NCBI GenBank assembly: GCA_012840485.1
Contig: DULG01000031.1
Coordinates: 1 to 64,000, forward strand
DNA: 64,000 bases
Direction: 5' to 3'
Source: Clostridia bacterium
Lineage (GTDB): Bacteria; Bacillota; Thermoanaerobacteria; Thermoanaerobacterales; Thermoanaerobacteraceae
Shown here: positions 18,095 to 26,615 of the stretch, in pieces
Layout of the letters: each line of letters begins with the position of its first letter
How positions within the stretch are numbered: position 1 is the first letter of the stretch
The notes under the pieces: model-generated
The model's database searches: none
What the model was told of the DNA's origin: nothing
What the model saw: the letters and a program-made list of their open reading frames with translations, nothing else
Program-made: the position numbers and the translations under genes

Positions 18095-19654
18095 TTATAA
18101 TATTTCTTCCTCATCAATATTTAATTTAATAAATGGTTCTGTTTCAGCCTTTTCTACCTTAACGTTTTTTAGCTTTAGATATTTTACATTATTGAAATAA
18201 AAGCCATTTTTGCACATTGGCTCCACAAAACTTAACATTTCAGGATAGTCAGCTTTTGCATTTTGGTCAAAATCCACATATATTTCTTCAATTATTACCT
18301 TTTCTATTTTTCTCTCCGGTAATCCGTATATAAATCCTGCTGCCACCTGTGTATCAGTACAATTAATATTTTTAAGATAAATATTACCTATATATGGAGT
18401 CCTCTCATCAATAGGCAATTTTTCCTTGCTCCAAACATATTCTGTTTTTCCATCAACATCGCAGAAATAAAAACTATTAATAGTAAAAGGAGTTTTTACC
18501 CTATTCATTCGTATTTTATCAGCATGAATTTCATCTATAAATCCTCCCCTGCCTCTACGCGTTTTTATTCTAATTCCTCTATCTGTGTTGTTAAAAATAC
18601 ATTTTTCCACATATACCTCTTTCACGCCGCCTGACATTTCGCTGCCTATAACAACTCCTCCATGGCCATATTCCATATAACAATTTCTCACAAATACTTT
18701 CTCTGTCAATTTACCTAACTTTTGTGCCATGTCAAACTTCCCAGCTTTTATAGCTATACAATCATCACCCACGGAAAATTTACATCCCAATATAAGAACG
18801 TTTTTGCTGGCTTCCGGATTTAGTCCATCCGTATTAGGTGAATTTTTGGGATTTTCGATTGTCAAATTTATAAATTTTAAATTTTCACTTTGAAATGGAT
18901 GTATAGTCCATGCAGGAGAATTTTTTATTGTTACTCCTTCAATTAAAATATTCTTGCACTGGTTTAAAAAAACAGTTCTTGGTCTCCATGCGCCTTTTTT
19001 AATTTTGTGTTCTTTCCACCAAGTTTCAAAATTAGCGTTTCCATCAATAGTTCCTTCTCCAATAATATTTACATTTTCAATGTTTATACCTGTTATTAGA
19101 CTTGCAAAACACTCTGCTGCTTCTCCTTCCCATGTTGCCAAATATAATTCTTCATCAGAATTTTGAGACTTAATAGTATTCGGAAGAATAGGATATAAAT
19201 TTCTATCATTAGCACCAAGTAAAACAGCATCTTTACTCAATTCTAAAGTAATATTACTTTTCAAGAATATTGGGCCTGTTAAATATATTCCTCCAGGAAA
19301 AAATACTCTTCCTCCTTCAGGACAGGAATAAATTGCTGCTTGTATAAACGACGTATCTATGGTCTTTCCGTCGCCTTTTGCACCAAAATCCCTCACATTT
19401 ACCATAAATTTCTCTTCCAAAGTTTTTATTATAACTTTATCACTTTTTTCTAATGTAACACTATCTTCAACCATGATTAGATATTCAGTATCTGGAATTA
19501 AATTCTTAATCGTGAATACATTGGTATTTACTTCATATTTTTTTGTATCATTTACATATACATACATTTTGTTAGGTACATAGTAACATTCATCATTTTC
19601 AATTTCTAAGGATGCAGTTCTTGATGTAACCGCAACTGTGTTTAATTTCAGCAT
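18095..19654 (-). CDS. Intracellular GH28 exo-polygalacturonase
   Basis: The 519-residue protein has no signal peptide. A fibronectin-like N-terminal domain (to about residue 80, including FTIKNLIPDTEYLI) precedes the beta-helix, which starts at VNVRDFGAKGDG. All catalytic motifs are intact: NTDG near 274, GDDC near 296, GHG near 330 and RIK near 362. It resembles the cytoplasmic exopolygalacturonases of Thermotoga (TM0437 type) that release galacturonate from short oligomers. It therefore complements the secreted GH28 at 8687 and acts on oligomers imported by the neighbouring ABC transporter. It is preceded by GGAGGGG and lies 11 bp upstream of kduI. Confidence 0.9.
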   Translation of the reverse strand: MLKLNTVAVTSRTASLEIENDECYYVPNKMYVYVNDTKKYEVNTNVFTIKNLIPDTEYLIMVEDSVTLEKSDKVIIKTLEEKFMVNVRDFGAKGDGKTIDTSFIQAAIYSCPEGGRVFFPGGIYLTGPIFLKSNITLELSKDAVLLGANDRNLYPILPNTIKSQNSDEELYLATWEGEAAECFASLITGINIENVNIIGEGTIDGNANFETWWKEHKIKKGAWRPRTVFLNQCKNILIEGVTIKNSPAWTIHPFQSENLKFINLTIENPKNSPNTDGLNPEASKNVLILGCKFSVGDDCIAIKAGKFDMAQKLGKLTEKVFVRNCYMEYGHGGVVIGSEMSGGVKEVYVEKCIFNNTDRGIRIKTRRGRGGFIDEIHADKIRMNRVKTPFTINSFYFCDVDGKTEYVWSKEKLPIDERTPYIGNIYLKNINCTDTQVAAGFIYGLPERKIEKVIIEEIYVDFDQNAKADYPEMLSFVEPMCKNGFYFNNVKYLKLKNVKVEKAETEPFIKLNIDEEEIL

Positions 19655-19691
19655 ACACCATCTTCCCCTCCATGAAATATTTTAATTCTTA

Positions 19692-20603
19692 TTATCCTTT
19701 TAATCCTGTTGTTGCTATACCTTCGACAAAATACTTTTGTGCTGCAAAAAATACTATAATTGACGGTAATAACGCAATTAAAGACATTGCAATAATCTGA
19801 TTCCATGCAAAATTACCTTCAGTAGTATCAATTGCCATCTTTAATGCAATGGATACCGGATATTTTTCAACGCTAGAAATATAAATTAATGGCCCCATAA
19901 AATCATTCATACTCCACATGAATTGAAATAAAGCAACAGTAATAATTGCAGGTTTCAATGTTGGAACTAAAATTTTCGTCAGTACTTCAAAAGAATTGCA
20001 TCCATCAATTATTGCTGCTTCGTCTAATTCTCTAGGTATAGTTCTAAAAAACTGAATTAGCATGAAAACAAAAAAAGCTTGATTCGCAAAAATCATTGGA
20101 GCATAAAGTGGTACGAATGTATCTAATAAATGAAGTTGCTTCCATAGTAAATATAATGGTATTCTTGTAACTACTTCTGGTAAAAATAAAGTCGCAATCA
20201 AAATACCAAATAATGGTTTCTTGAAAGGAAAATCAAAACGTGCAAACCCATATGCAGTAATAACGGAAGAAAAAACTGTAAAAACTACTCTTGGTATAAC
20301 GTATTTAAAAGTGTTGGCAAAATAGGTGGCAAAAGTATATTGTGTTCCTGTAATCCAACCTTTTATATAAGGTGTAAAATCTATTCTAGGTGGTATAAAA
20401 CTAATTGAAGTAAAAATTTCAGAATTTGTTTTAAATGATGCTCCTATTAACCATAAAATAGGATAAAGCATTATAAAAGCACCTATGCTTAAAATAGTAT
20501 ACCGAACAGCCGAATTTATTGTCCTTTTTATTTCTCTTTTGCGATAATCGCTATTTTGACGTAAATTAAAATTTTTATTTCTATTTTCAATAAGATTAAC
20601 CAT
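19692..20603 (-). CDS. Sugar ABC transporter permease, MalG-type
   Basis: The 303-residue protein has six hydrophobic segments and the inner-membrane permease signature EAAIIDGCNSFEVLTKILVP, which contacts the ATPase. The C-terminus KYFVEGIATTGLKG is typical of MalG/CUT1 permeases. Its start codon overlaps the stop codon of the partner permease by one base. With the lipoprotein at 21591 it should import oligogalacturonides. No ATPase gene is adjacent, so a shared MsmK-like ATPase elsewhere is likely. Confidence 0.92.
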   Translation of the reverse strand: MVNLIENRNKNFNLRQNSDYRKREIKRTINSAVRYTILSIGAFIMLYPILWLIGASFKTNSEIFTSISFIPPRIDFTPYIKGWITGTQYTFATYFANTFKYVIPRVVFTVFSSVITAYGFARFDFPFKKPLFGILIATLFLPEVVTRIPLYLLWKQLHLLDTFVPLYAPMIFANQAFFVFMLIQFFRTIPRELDEAAIIDGCNSFEVLTKILVPTLKPAIITVALFQFMWSMNDFMGPLIYISSVEKYPVSIALKMAIDTTEGNFAWNQIIAMSLIALLPSIIVFFAAQKYFVEGIATTGLKG

Positions 20604-21487
20604 TATTTAACTTCCCCCTCATCTGAATCTGAATAAAATACCCAATACCTGGAAGATCTAAATACTAGAGCTGTAAAAATCATTATTATTATAAACAAAA
20701 CCCAAGATAAGGCACTTGCATATCCCATATTAAAATATTTAAATGCATTATCGTATATCAACAGAGGAAATAAATAAGTTTTATATAAAGGTCCCCCTCC
20801 TGTTATCAAATATGGACCATTAAATTCCTGAAATGCTTGAATTATTTGCATAACGAGATTAAAGAAAATGATAGGCGTTAGTAATGGTATAGTAATTTTA
20901 AAAAAACTTCTAATTGGTGTTGCACCATCTACAGCAGCAGCCTCATATAACTCCTGTGGTATATCTTTTAAACCTGCTAAAAATATAACCATAGCTGAAC
21001 CAAATTCCCATATTCTCAAAGCACTTATTGTAAAAAGTGCAGGATATTCTGAGGAAAACCATGGTACAGGGTTAATACCAAATATACCTAAAAATTGATT
21101 TATTAGTCCGTTGTTTGCAAATAAAAATCTCCACAAAACTGCGACCGCTACGTTACCTCCTAAAATAGATGGAACATAATAAGCAGTTCTATAAAAATTT
21201 ATTCCTTTTAATTTAAAGTTTAAAACCATAGCAATAAATAATGCAAATATCAACTTTAAAGGAACAGTAAGTACTACATATTTAAAACTTGCAAACATAG
21301 AAGTCCAAAAAAGTTGGTCATGAAACATTTTTATATAATTAGAAAATCCAATAAATTGGGGTTGATATATTATTTTGTAATCTGTAAAGCTCAAAATAAA
21401 AGATGCAATAAAAGGATATATTGTAAAAATAATTAACCCTACTAGCCATGGTGCAATATACAATAATCCAGTATATTTTTTCTCCAT
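20603..21487 (-). CDS. Sugar ABC transporter permease, MalF-type
   Basis: The product has about 294 residues from the ATG at 21485-21487 (MEKKYTGLLYIAPWLVG), which is preceded by GGGAGGATAAAATA; a longer frame reaching 21556 lacks a good site. Six membrane segments and the permease loop EAAAVDGATPIRSFFKITIP are visible. It pairs with the MalG-type permease with which it overlaps by one base. Substrate is inferred from the pectin genes on both sides. Confidence 0.92.
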   Translation of the reverse strand: MEKKYTGLLYIAPWLVGLIIFTIYPFIASFILSFTDYKIIYQPQFIGFSNYIKMFHDQLFWTSMFASFKYVVLTVPLKLIFALFIAMVLNFKLKGINFYRTAYYVPSILGGNVAVAVLWRFLFANNGLINQFLGIFGINPVPWFSSEYPALFTISALRIWEFGSAMVIFLAGLKDIPQELYEAAAVDGATPIRSFFKITIPLLTPIIFFNLVMQIIQAFQEFNGPYLITGGGPLYKTYLFPLLIYDNAFKYFNMGYASALSWVLFIIIMIFTALVFRSSRYWVFYSDSDEGEVK

Positions 21488-21590
21488 TATTTTATCCTCC
21501 CAACTGCCACGATTATAAAGTACTGCAAACAAATTTTTTATACAACTAGATTGCACGAATAGTATTCTTCGTGCAATCTAGTTACTATTC

Positions 21591-22919
21591 CTACTTAGTA
21601 ATTTCACTTAAAACTTTCTGTACATTGTCATACATATATTTTGCTGCTTCATCTACAGTAACTTTGCCATAAGAAATTTGATCAATGGTCTGCCTATACA
21701 CATCTTGAAGTTTCGGATCTTCCAAATATGGACTTATAGGAACAGAAGGATGATCTAGCAAAAACTTAAGTCCATCATATTCTAACCCAGAAATTAATCC
21801 TGCTTTTTGTAATGTATCTACCGCTGATTTGCTTACAGGAATCCCCCTATTTAGGCCCATTGCTTTTACTCCTTCTGGATCATTTAATATAAAGTTCAGG
21901 AAAGTAGCTGCTTCTTTAGGATATTTGCAGTCTTTATTAATTGCAAAAAGCATCGATGGTTTGAGTATTGCTCCGGATGTTTTTGAATCGCTATCCATTG
22001 GAATACCACCTAATGCTAATTCCATATTTTTTTCTTTCAATGGAGTTGCGTCTTTTTTAACTGCACTCGTCCATTGGAATAAACCTGCAAATTTGCCATC
22101 AATAAAACTTGGAAGTTGTTCTATTGGAGCATTTCCGTTTCCACCTTCATTAGCAATTGTCGCGATTGTTGGAGTAACTTTATTATCTATGAGTTTCTTA
22201 TAAAAATCCAAAGCTATTTTGATATCATTTTCATCAAAAGCTAATTTTCCATTATTATCAATAAAAGGTTTACCTGTTTTTTGTATAGCATATGTCATCG
22301 ATAAAAGCCATGCATCATAATCTCCAAGAATCATAGGATAATATCCTTTATCAAACTTTTTGGCAATATTAATAAGGTCATTCCATGTAGTTGGAAAAGT
22401 AGAAACTCCAAATTTGTCATAAACAGTCTTATTATAATAAATTACTCTTCCCGTTAAAGCTACTGGTATACCATTTAATTTGCCATTTACAGTACCTAAC
22501 TGTAAAATATTTTTTGTATAATTTTCCTCTAATCCCAATTCTTTAGACAACTTATTTAAATCATAAAAACCATTACCATCTTTTGAAAATATAGGTAACC
22601 AATTCCAATTTATTTGCATTATATCTGCTGCAGTACCACCAGCTATTTGAGTAGTTTGTTTATCTAAATAACCATCCCAACCTGCATATTCTGCTTTAAT
22701 TTTTATATTCGGATATTTCTGCTCAAAAAGTTTTATTGCTTCAAGAGTGGCTTGGTGCCTTGTATCATCACCCCACCAAGAAAATCTTAACGTGATTTGT
22801 TTCTGTGTTTCCTGAGTTTGCACATTATTACTACTTTCCTGTTTTGAAGTCCCACAACCTGCTAAAATTATAGTCAGAAAAAAAATTAAAGATACCATCA
22901 AGGTGATTGCTCTTTTCAT
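21591..22919 (-). CDS. Sugar ABC transporter substrate-binding lipoprotein
   Basis: The product has about 442 residues from MKRAITLMVSLIF, preceded by GGGGGAAGAATT. A lipoprotein signal peptide ends in the lipobox LAGC, so the mature protein is anchored at the cell surface by the cysteine. The rest is a family 1 extracellular solute-binding protein (ITLRFSWWGDDTRHQATLEA near the mature N-terminus). It heads the transporter module, with both permease genes downstream. It probably binds di- or oligogalacturonate. The 143-bp gap upstream could hold a promoter; no clear one was found, though a purine-rich stretch (GGGAGGTGGGAGAGAGAAG) lies in it. Confidence 0.9.
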   Translation of the reverse strand: MKRAITLMVSLIFFLTIILAGCGTSKQESSNNVQTQETQKQITLRFSWWGDDTRHQATLEAIKLFEQKYPNIKIKAEYAGWDGYLDKQTTQIAGGTAADIMQINWNWLPIFSKDGNGFYDLNKLSKELGLEENYTKNILQLGTVNGKLNGIPVALTGRVIYYNKTVYDKFGVSTFPTTWNDLINIAKKFDKGYYPMILGDYDAWLLSMTYAIQKTGKPFIDNNGKLAFDENDIKIALDFYKKLIDNKVTPTIATIANEGGNGNAPIEQLPSFIDGKFAGLFQWTSAVKKDATPLKEKNMELALGGIPMDSDSKTSGAILKPSMLFAINKDCKYPKEAATFLNFILNDPEGVKAMGLNRGIPVSKSAVDTLQKAGLISGLEYDGLKFLLDHPSVPISPYLEDPKLQDVYRQTIDQISYGKVTVDEAAKYMYDNVQKVLSEITK

Positions 22920-23062
22920 AATTCTTCCCCCAATCATTATTTTCATCTCATTCAATTTTTTAAAATTTATAAAATTAATTTTTAATACTTCTCTCTCCCA
23001 CCTCCCAATATGATTATCAGTGCGAGATTATTACATTTTGATTAATTTTAATAAATTATAAT

Positions 23063-24196
23063 TTATGCTGAATAAAATTGGGAGTTTTTTAATATTTCAC
23101 TATAAACCATCATAAAAGGTCCTACTCCTTTCGGATCATTAAAAACTACTTCTTCTGAAATATAGTATTCATAACTTCCGTCTCTATAAGGAAAATTACC
23201 TAATCCTGCTACTTTACAAATGCCACCCAATTTATATTCTCCATCTTTATACGATAAGTACTTATCAATAGTACCATTAAATGCCTTTAAGCCGTAATTT
23301 TCATACTTTTGGGGAAGTAACCTTAATCTACATCCCTTAAGTATGCTATATGCAGACATAAGGGTAGCAGATGTTTCTAAATAATTTCCTTTAGATTTTG
23401 TTTTATCAACAACTTGATACCACATACCACTATCTGGATCCTGATATTGTAAAATACCTTCTATTGCTTCTTTAAAAATACCTTGTAAATCTTTACATTC
23501 TTCCGTTAAATTTTTGTAGTCTCCTATTACTTTTTCATCCAATTCCTCTAATACATCAACAAGTGCCATCACAAGCCATCCCATAGCTCTACCCCAAAAA
23601 TTTGGTGATAATCCTGTTTCTTTGTCTGCCCAAGCTTCCTTTCTACTTTCATCATAACCATGATAATAGAGCCCTTTTTCTTTATTGAACATATGATTTC
23701 GAACATTAACAAATTGAAAACAAATATCTTTTAAATCATTTTTATTACCAAATTTTTTTATATATTTAATGTAAAACGGCATTACCATATACAATCCATC
23801 TAGCCAAACTTGATTTGGATAAATTCTTTTATGCCAAAAATTCCCTTGGTCTGTTCGTGGCTGAGTTAGTATTTGTTGATATAGATGTTCTATAGCTTTT
23901 TTAAAACGTTCATCTTGTGTAAGTTCATATAAATCAAAAAGAACTTTACCCGAATTTATATCGTCTAAACTATAATCTTGCATATTATAGCCTCTTATAT
24001 TGCCTTCTTCATCAATATATTTATACATGTAATTTAGTACAAAATTTTTATATAATTCTTTTTTTGTGGTTTTATATAAATCCCAAGATCCCTTTACTAC
24101 ACACCCATCTTCATAATTCCATTTTTCTTTATAAGGTCTATAATTTAAGATGTAATCATCAATAAATTTTTCGATAAGTTGCTTTTTTGGTATCAC
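23063..24196 (-). CDS. GH105 unsaturated glucuronyl/galacturonyl hydrolase
   Basis: The 377-residue protein resembles YteR/YesR unsaturated rhamnogalacturonyl hydrolases and has no signal peptide. The catalytic aspartate is in NQVWLDGLYMVMPF (about residue 135) and the helical-barrel motifs NFWGRAMGWLVMALVD and KGNYLETSATLMSAYS are present. It removes the terminal unsaturated uronic acid from lyase products, giving the substrate of KduI. Whether the preferred partner is rhamnose or galacturonate cannot be told. Translation starts at GTG with GAGGTG 6 nt upstream. It lies 40 bp after kdgK. Confidence 0.88.
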   Translation of the reverse strand: MIPKKQLIEKFIDDYILNYRPYKEKWNYEDGCVVKGSWDLYKTTKKELYKNFVLNYMYKYIDEEGNIRGYNMQDYSLDDINSGKVLFDLYELTQDERFKKAIEHLYQQILTQPRTDQGNFWHKRIYPNQVWLDGLYMVMPFYIKYIKKFGNKNDLKDICFQFVNVRNHMFNKEKGLYYHGYDESRKEAWADKETGLSPNFWGRAMGWLVMALVDVLEELDEKVIGDYKNLTEECKDLQGIFKEAIEGILQYQDPDSGMWYQVVDKTKSKGNYLETSATLMSAYSILKGCRLRLLPQKYENYGLKAFNGTIDKYLSYKDGEYKLGGICKVAGLGNFPYRDGSYEYYISEEVVFNDPKGVGPFMMVYSEILKNSQFYSA

Positions 24197-24236
24197 TACT
24201 TACACCTCACAGCATCTACTCAATGAAAGATAGTTC

Positions 24237-25184
24237 TCATCGTTCAATCTTATCCTTTTTGCCCATAAATTCCATTACTTGTTCCCAATAAGGATATCCT
24301 TCTACGTCACCTTTTACTAGCATAGCCATAGCACCAATAGCATTTGCAATCTCACCACATTCTTTAAGTGGTAATCCCCTCAATATTCCCGCAAGTAGCC
24401 CAGCATCAAATCCATCTCCTGCTCCTACTGTATCTTCTATTTTCTCTATCTTATATCCAGCTACATAAGCTTCTTCATTTTTGCTCTTTAAATAGCAGCC
24501 CTCTTTTCCTAATTTTATTGCCACCAAGTTTACTCCCCGTGATAGAAAATAATCCGCTATTCTATGGTGATCATCTTGGCCAATCAAAAGTTTTACCTCA
24601 TTTAAACCTGGTAATACTATATCGGCATTTTCAGCTATTTCTAGCAAAATTTCCCTTGCTTTTTCAATGTTCCAAAGTTTTAGTCTAAGATTAGGATCAA
24701 AAGAAATCATTACTTTATTGCGTTTTGCTATCTCAACAGCTTTAAACACTGCTTCTGTCGCAGACTCAGAGATTGCCGGTGTTATTCCCGTAATGTGAAG
24801 TATCTTTGCGTTTTTTATATAATTTTCATCAATATCATCAACACATATTTTGCTTGCAGCAGATCCTTTTCTATAATAATAAACGTTAGGATCAAAGTTA
24901 TAATACCACTCTTTAAATAAAATACCAGTATAACTTTCTTTATCTATTATCACTCTTGATACATCAACTCCCTCGGCTCTCACAGAATTCAGTATAAATC
25001 TGCCAAACTCGTCATCGCCTAGCCTAGAAAACCAGCCTGTTGAATGTCCTAATCTTGCAAGAGCTATTGCAAGATTCATCTCCGCGCCGCCAATAGATTT
25101 TGAAAATGTATGCACATGTCTCAAAGGACCTCTTGTATGGGGTGTAAAAACTACCATAGATTCTCCAAACGTTACTATATCCAT
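24237..25184 (-). CDS. kdgK: 2-keto-3-deoxygluconate kinase (PfkB family)
   Basis: KdgK phosphorylates KDG to KDPG, the point where the saturated and unsaturated galacturonate routes meet. The product has about 315 residues. The N-terminal TFGESMVVF and GGAEMNLAIALARLGH and the C-terminal PfkB signature DTVGAGDGFDAGLLAG are intact. I prefer the ATG at 25182-25184; a GTG four codons upstream overlaps the GGAG site. It follows uxaC by 24 bp. Confidence 0.93.
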   Translation of the reverse strand: MDIVTFGESMVVFTPHTRGPLRHVHTFSKSIGGAEMNLAIALARLGHSTGWFSRLGDDEFGRFILNSVRAEGVDVSRVIIDKESYTGILFKEWYYNFDPNVYYYRKGSAASKICVDDIDENYIKNAKILHITGITPAISESATEAVFKAVEIAKRNKVMISFDPNLRLKLWNIEKAREILLEIAENADIVLPGLNEVKLLIGQDDHHRIADYFLSRGVNLVAIKLGKEGCYLKSKNEEAYVAGYKIEKIEDTVGAGDGFDAGLLAGILRGLPLKECGEIANAIGAMAMLVKGDVEGYPYWEQVMEFMGKKDKIER

Positions 25185-25208
25185 TTTATTTTTCACTCCA
25201 ACTGTATT

Positions 25209-26609
25209 TTAAAAACCTATATACTCTTTCGCATTATTAAATGAAATATCCTGAACTATCTTGCCCAGCAGCTCTATATCATTCGGTACCTCTCCATTTT
25301 CTACCCATTCACCAAGCAAATTGCAAAAAATTCGTCTGAAATATTCATGCCGTGTGTATGATAAAAAGCTTCTTGAGTCTGTCACCATTCCAACAAACCG
25401 GCTTAATAAACCTGTGTTTGCAAGAGCTTTCATTTGCTCTATCATGCCATCCTTGTTGTCATTAAACCACCATGCAGCACCAAATTGCATTTTTCCTATT
25501 ATTCCTCCACCTTGGAAATTGCCAATCATTGCTGCTATTACATAATTGCCAGCTGGATTTAATGTGTATAAAATAGTTTTTGGCAAAGAATCCTCCACTT
25601 CAAGGACGTCTAAAAGTTTTGCTAAAGGATATGCAATTGTAAAATCGCTTATTGAGTCATATCCTGTGTCTGGTCCAAGTATTTTATACATTTTTGTATT
25701 GTTGTTCCTCATTGCTCCAATGTGTAATTGCATTACCCAATTTAGTTCAGCATACTTTTTGCCAAGAAATATTAATGTGTAAGTTTTGAAACTATCTATT
25801 TCTTCTTTTGTCAAGTGCTCTCTCAATAACGCTTTTTTAAATATTTTTTCTACTTCTTGTTTTGATGTTTTTTCATAAAATACGTAATCTAACGCATGGT
25901 CAGAGATTCTGCATCCTACTGAGTGGAAAAACTTTATTCTTTCTTCAAGAGCTTGTAAAAAGTCATCATAATTATTTATATCTATTCTGGTAACTTTTTC
26001 TAATTTTTTTAGCCATGGAATAAAATCTTCTTTTTCAATTCCTAAACCTTTATCTGGTCTAAAAGCAGGTAAGACTTTTACATCAAATTCTTTTTCTTCT
26101 TTTAGTTTAATATGATATTCTAATGAGTCCGTTGGGTCATCTGTTGTTATTATGGCTTTGACATTTGACTTTTTTATTATGTTTCTTACGTTAAAGTCAT
26201 CATGATTTATAACTTCATTAGCTCTTTTCCAAATAGATTTTGCTGTTTTTTCATTTAAAAGGTCATATATACCAAAATATCTTTGCAATTCTAAATGAGT
26301 CCAATGGTAAACTGGATTTCCTATTGCCATAGGAATAGTTTTGGCATATGCCATAAATTTATTGTAATCATCAGCATTTCCTGTAATATATTTTTCATCT
26401 ATTCCATTAGCTCTCATAAGTCTCCATTTGTAGTGGTCACCATATAGCCATATTTCAGTGATGTTTTTGAAACGCTTATTTTCGTATATTTCCTTTGGAC
26501 TTAAATGACAATGGAAATCGTAAATTGGCATGTTTTTGGCATATTCATGGTACAATCTCACTGCTGTTTCATTTGTAAGTAAAAAATTTTCATCCATGAA
26601 ATTTTTCAT
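25209..26609 (-). CDS. uxaC: Glucuronate/galacturonate isomerase
   Basis: UxaC isomerises D-galacturonate to D-tagaturonate and D-glucuronate to D-fructuronate. The 466-residue length is usual. The motif YDFHCHLSPKEIYEN gives the metal-binding histidines near the N-terminus; ITTDDPTDSLEYH, RISDHALDY, WVMQLHIGAMRNNN and VTDSRSFLSYTRHEYFRR are all family landmarks. The ATG at 26607-26609 is preferred; a GTG two codons upstream follows the uxuB stop directly, so translation is probably coupled. Confidence 0.95.
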   Translation of the reverse strand: MKNFMDENFLLTNETAVRLYHEYAKNMPIYDFHCHLSPKEIYENKRFKNITEIWLYGDHYKWRLMRANGIDEKYITGNADDYNKFMAYAKTIPMAIGNPVYHWTHLELQRYFGIYDLLNEKTAKSIWKRANEVINHDDFNVRNIIKKSNVKAIITTDDPTDSLEYHIKLKEEKEFDVKVLPAFRPDKGLGIEKEDFIPWLKKLEKVTRIDINNYDDFLQALEERIKFFHSVGCRISDHALDYVFYEKTSKQEVEKIFKKALLREHLTKEEIDSFKTYTLIFLGKKYAELNWVMQLHIGAMRNNNTKMYKILGPDTGYDSISDFTIAYPLAKLLDVLEVEDSLPKTILYTLNPAGNYVIAAMIGNFQGGGIIGKMQFGAAWWFNDNKDGMIEQMKALANTGLLSRFVGMVTDSRSFLSYTRHEYFRRIFCNLLGEWVENGEVPNDIELLGKIVQDISFNNAKEYIGF

Positions 26610-26615
26610 AATCAC

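Noticed and set aside
22920-23062. Small leader peptide gene upstream of the substrate-binding protein
   Set aside because: A strong purine-rich GGGAGGTGGG occurs, but no start codon followed by a convincing reading frame is found at the right distance.
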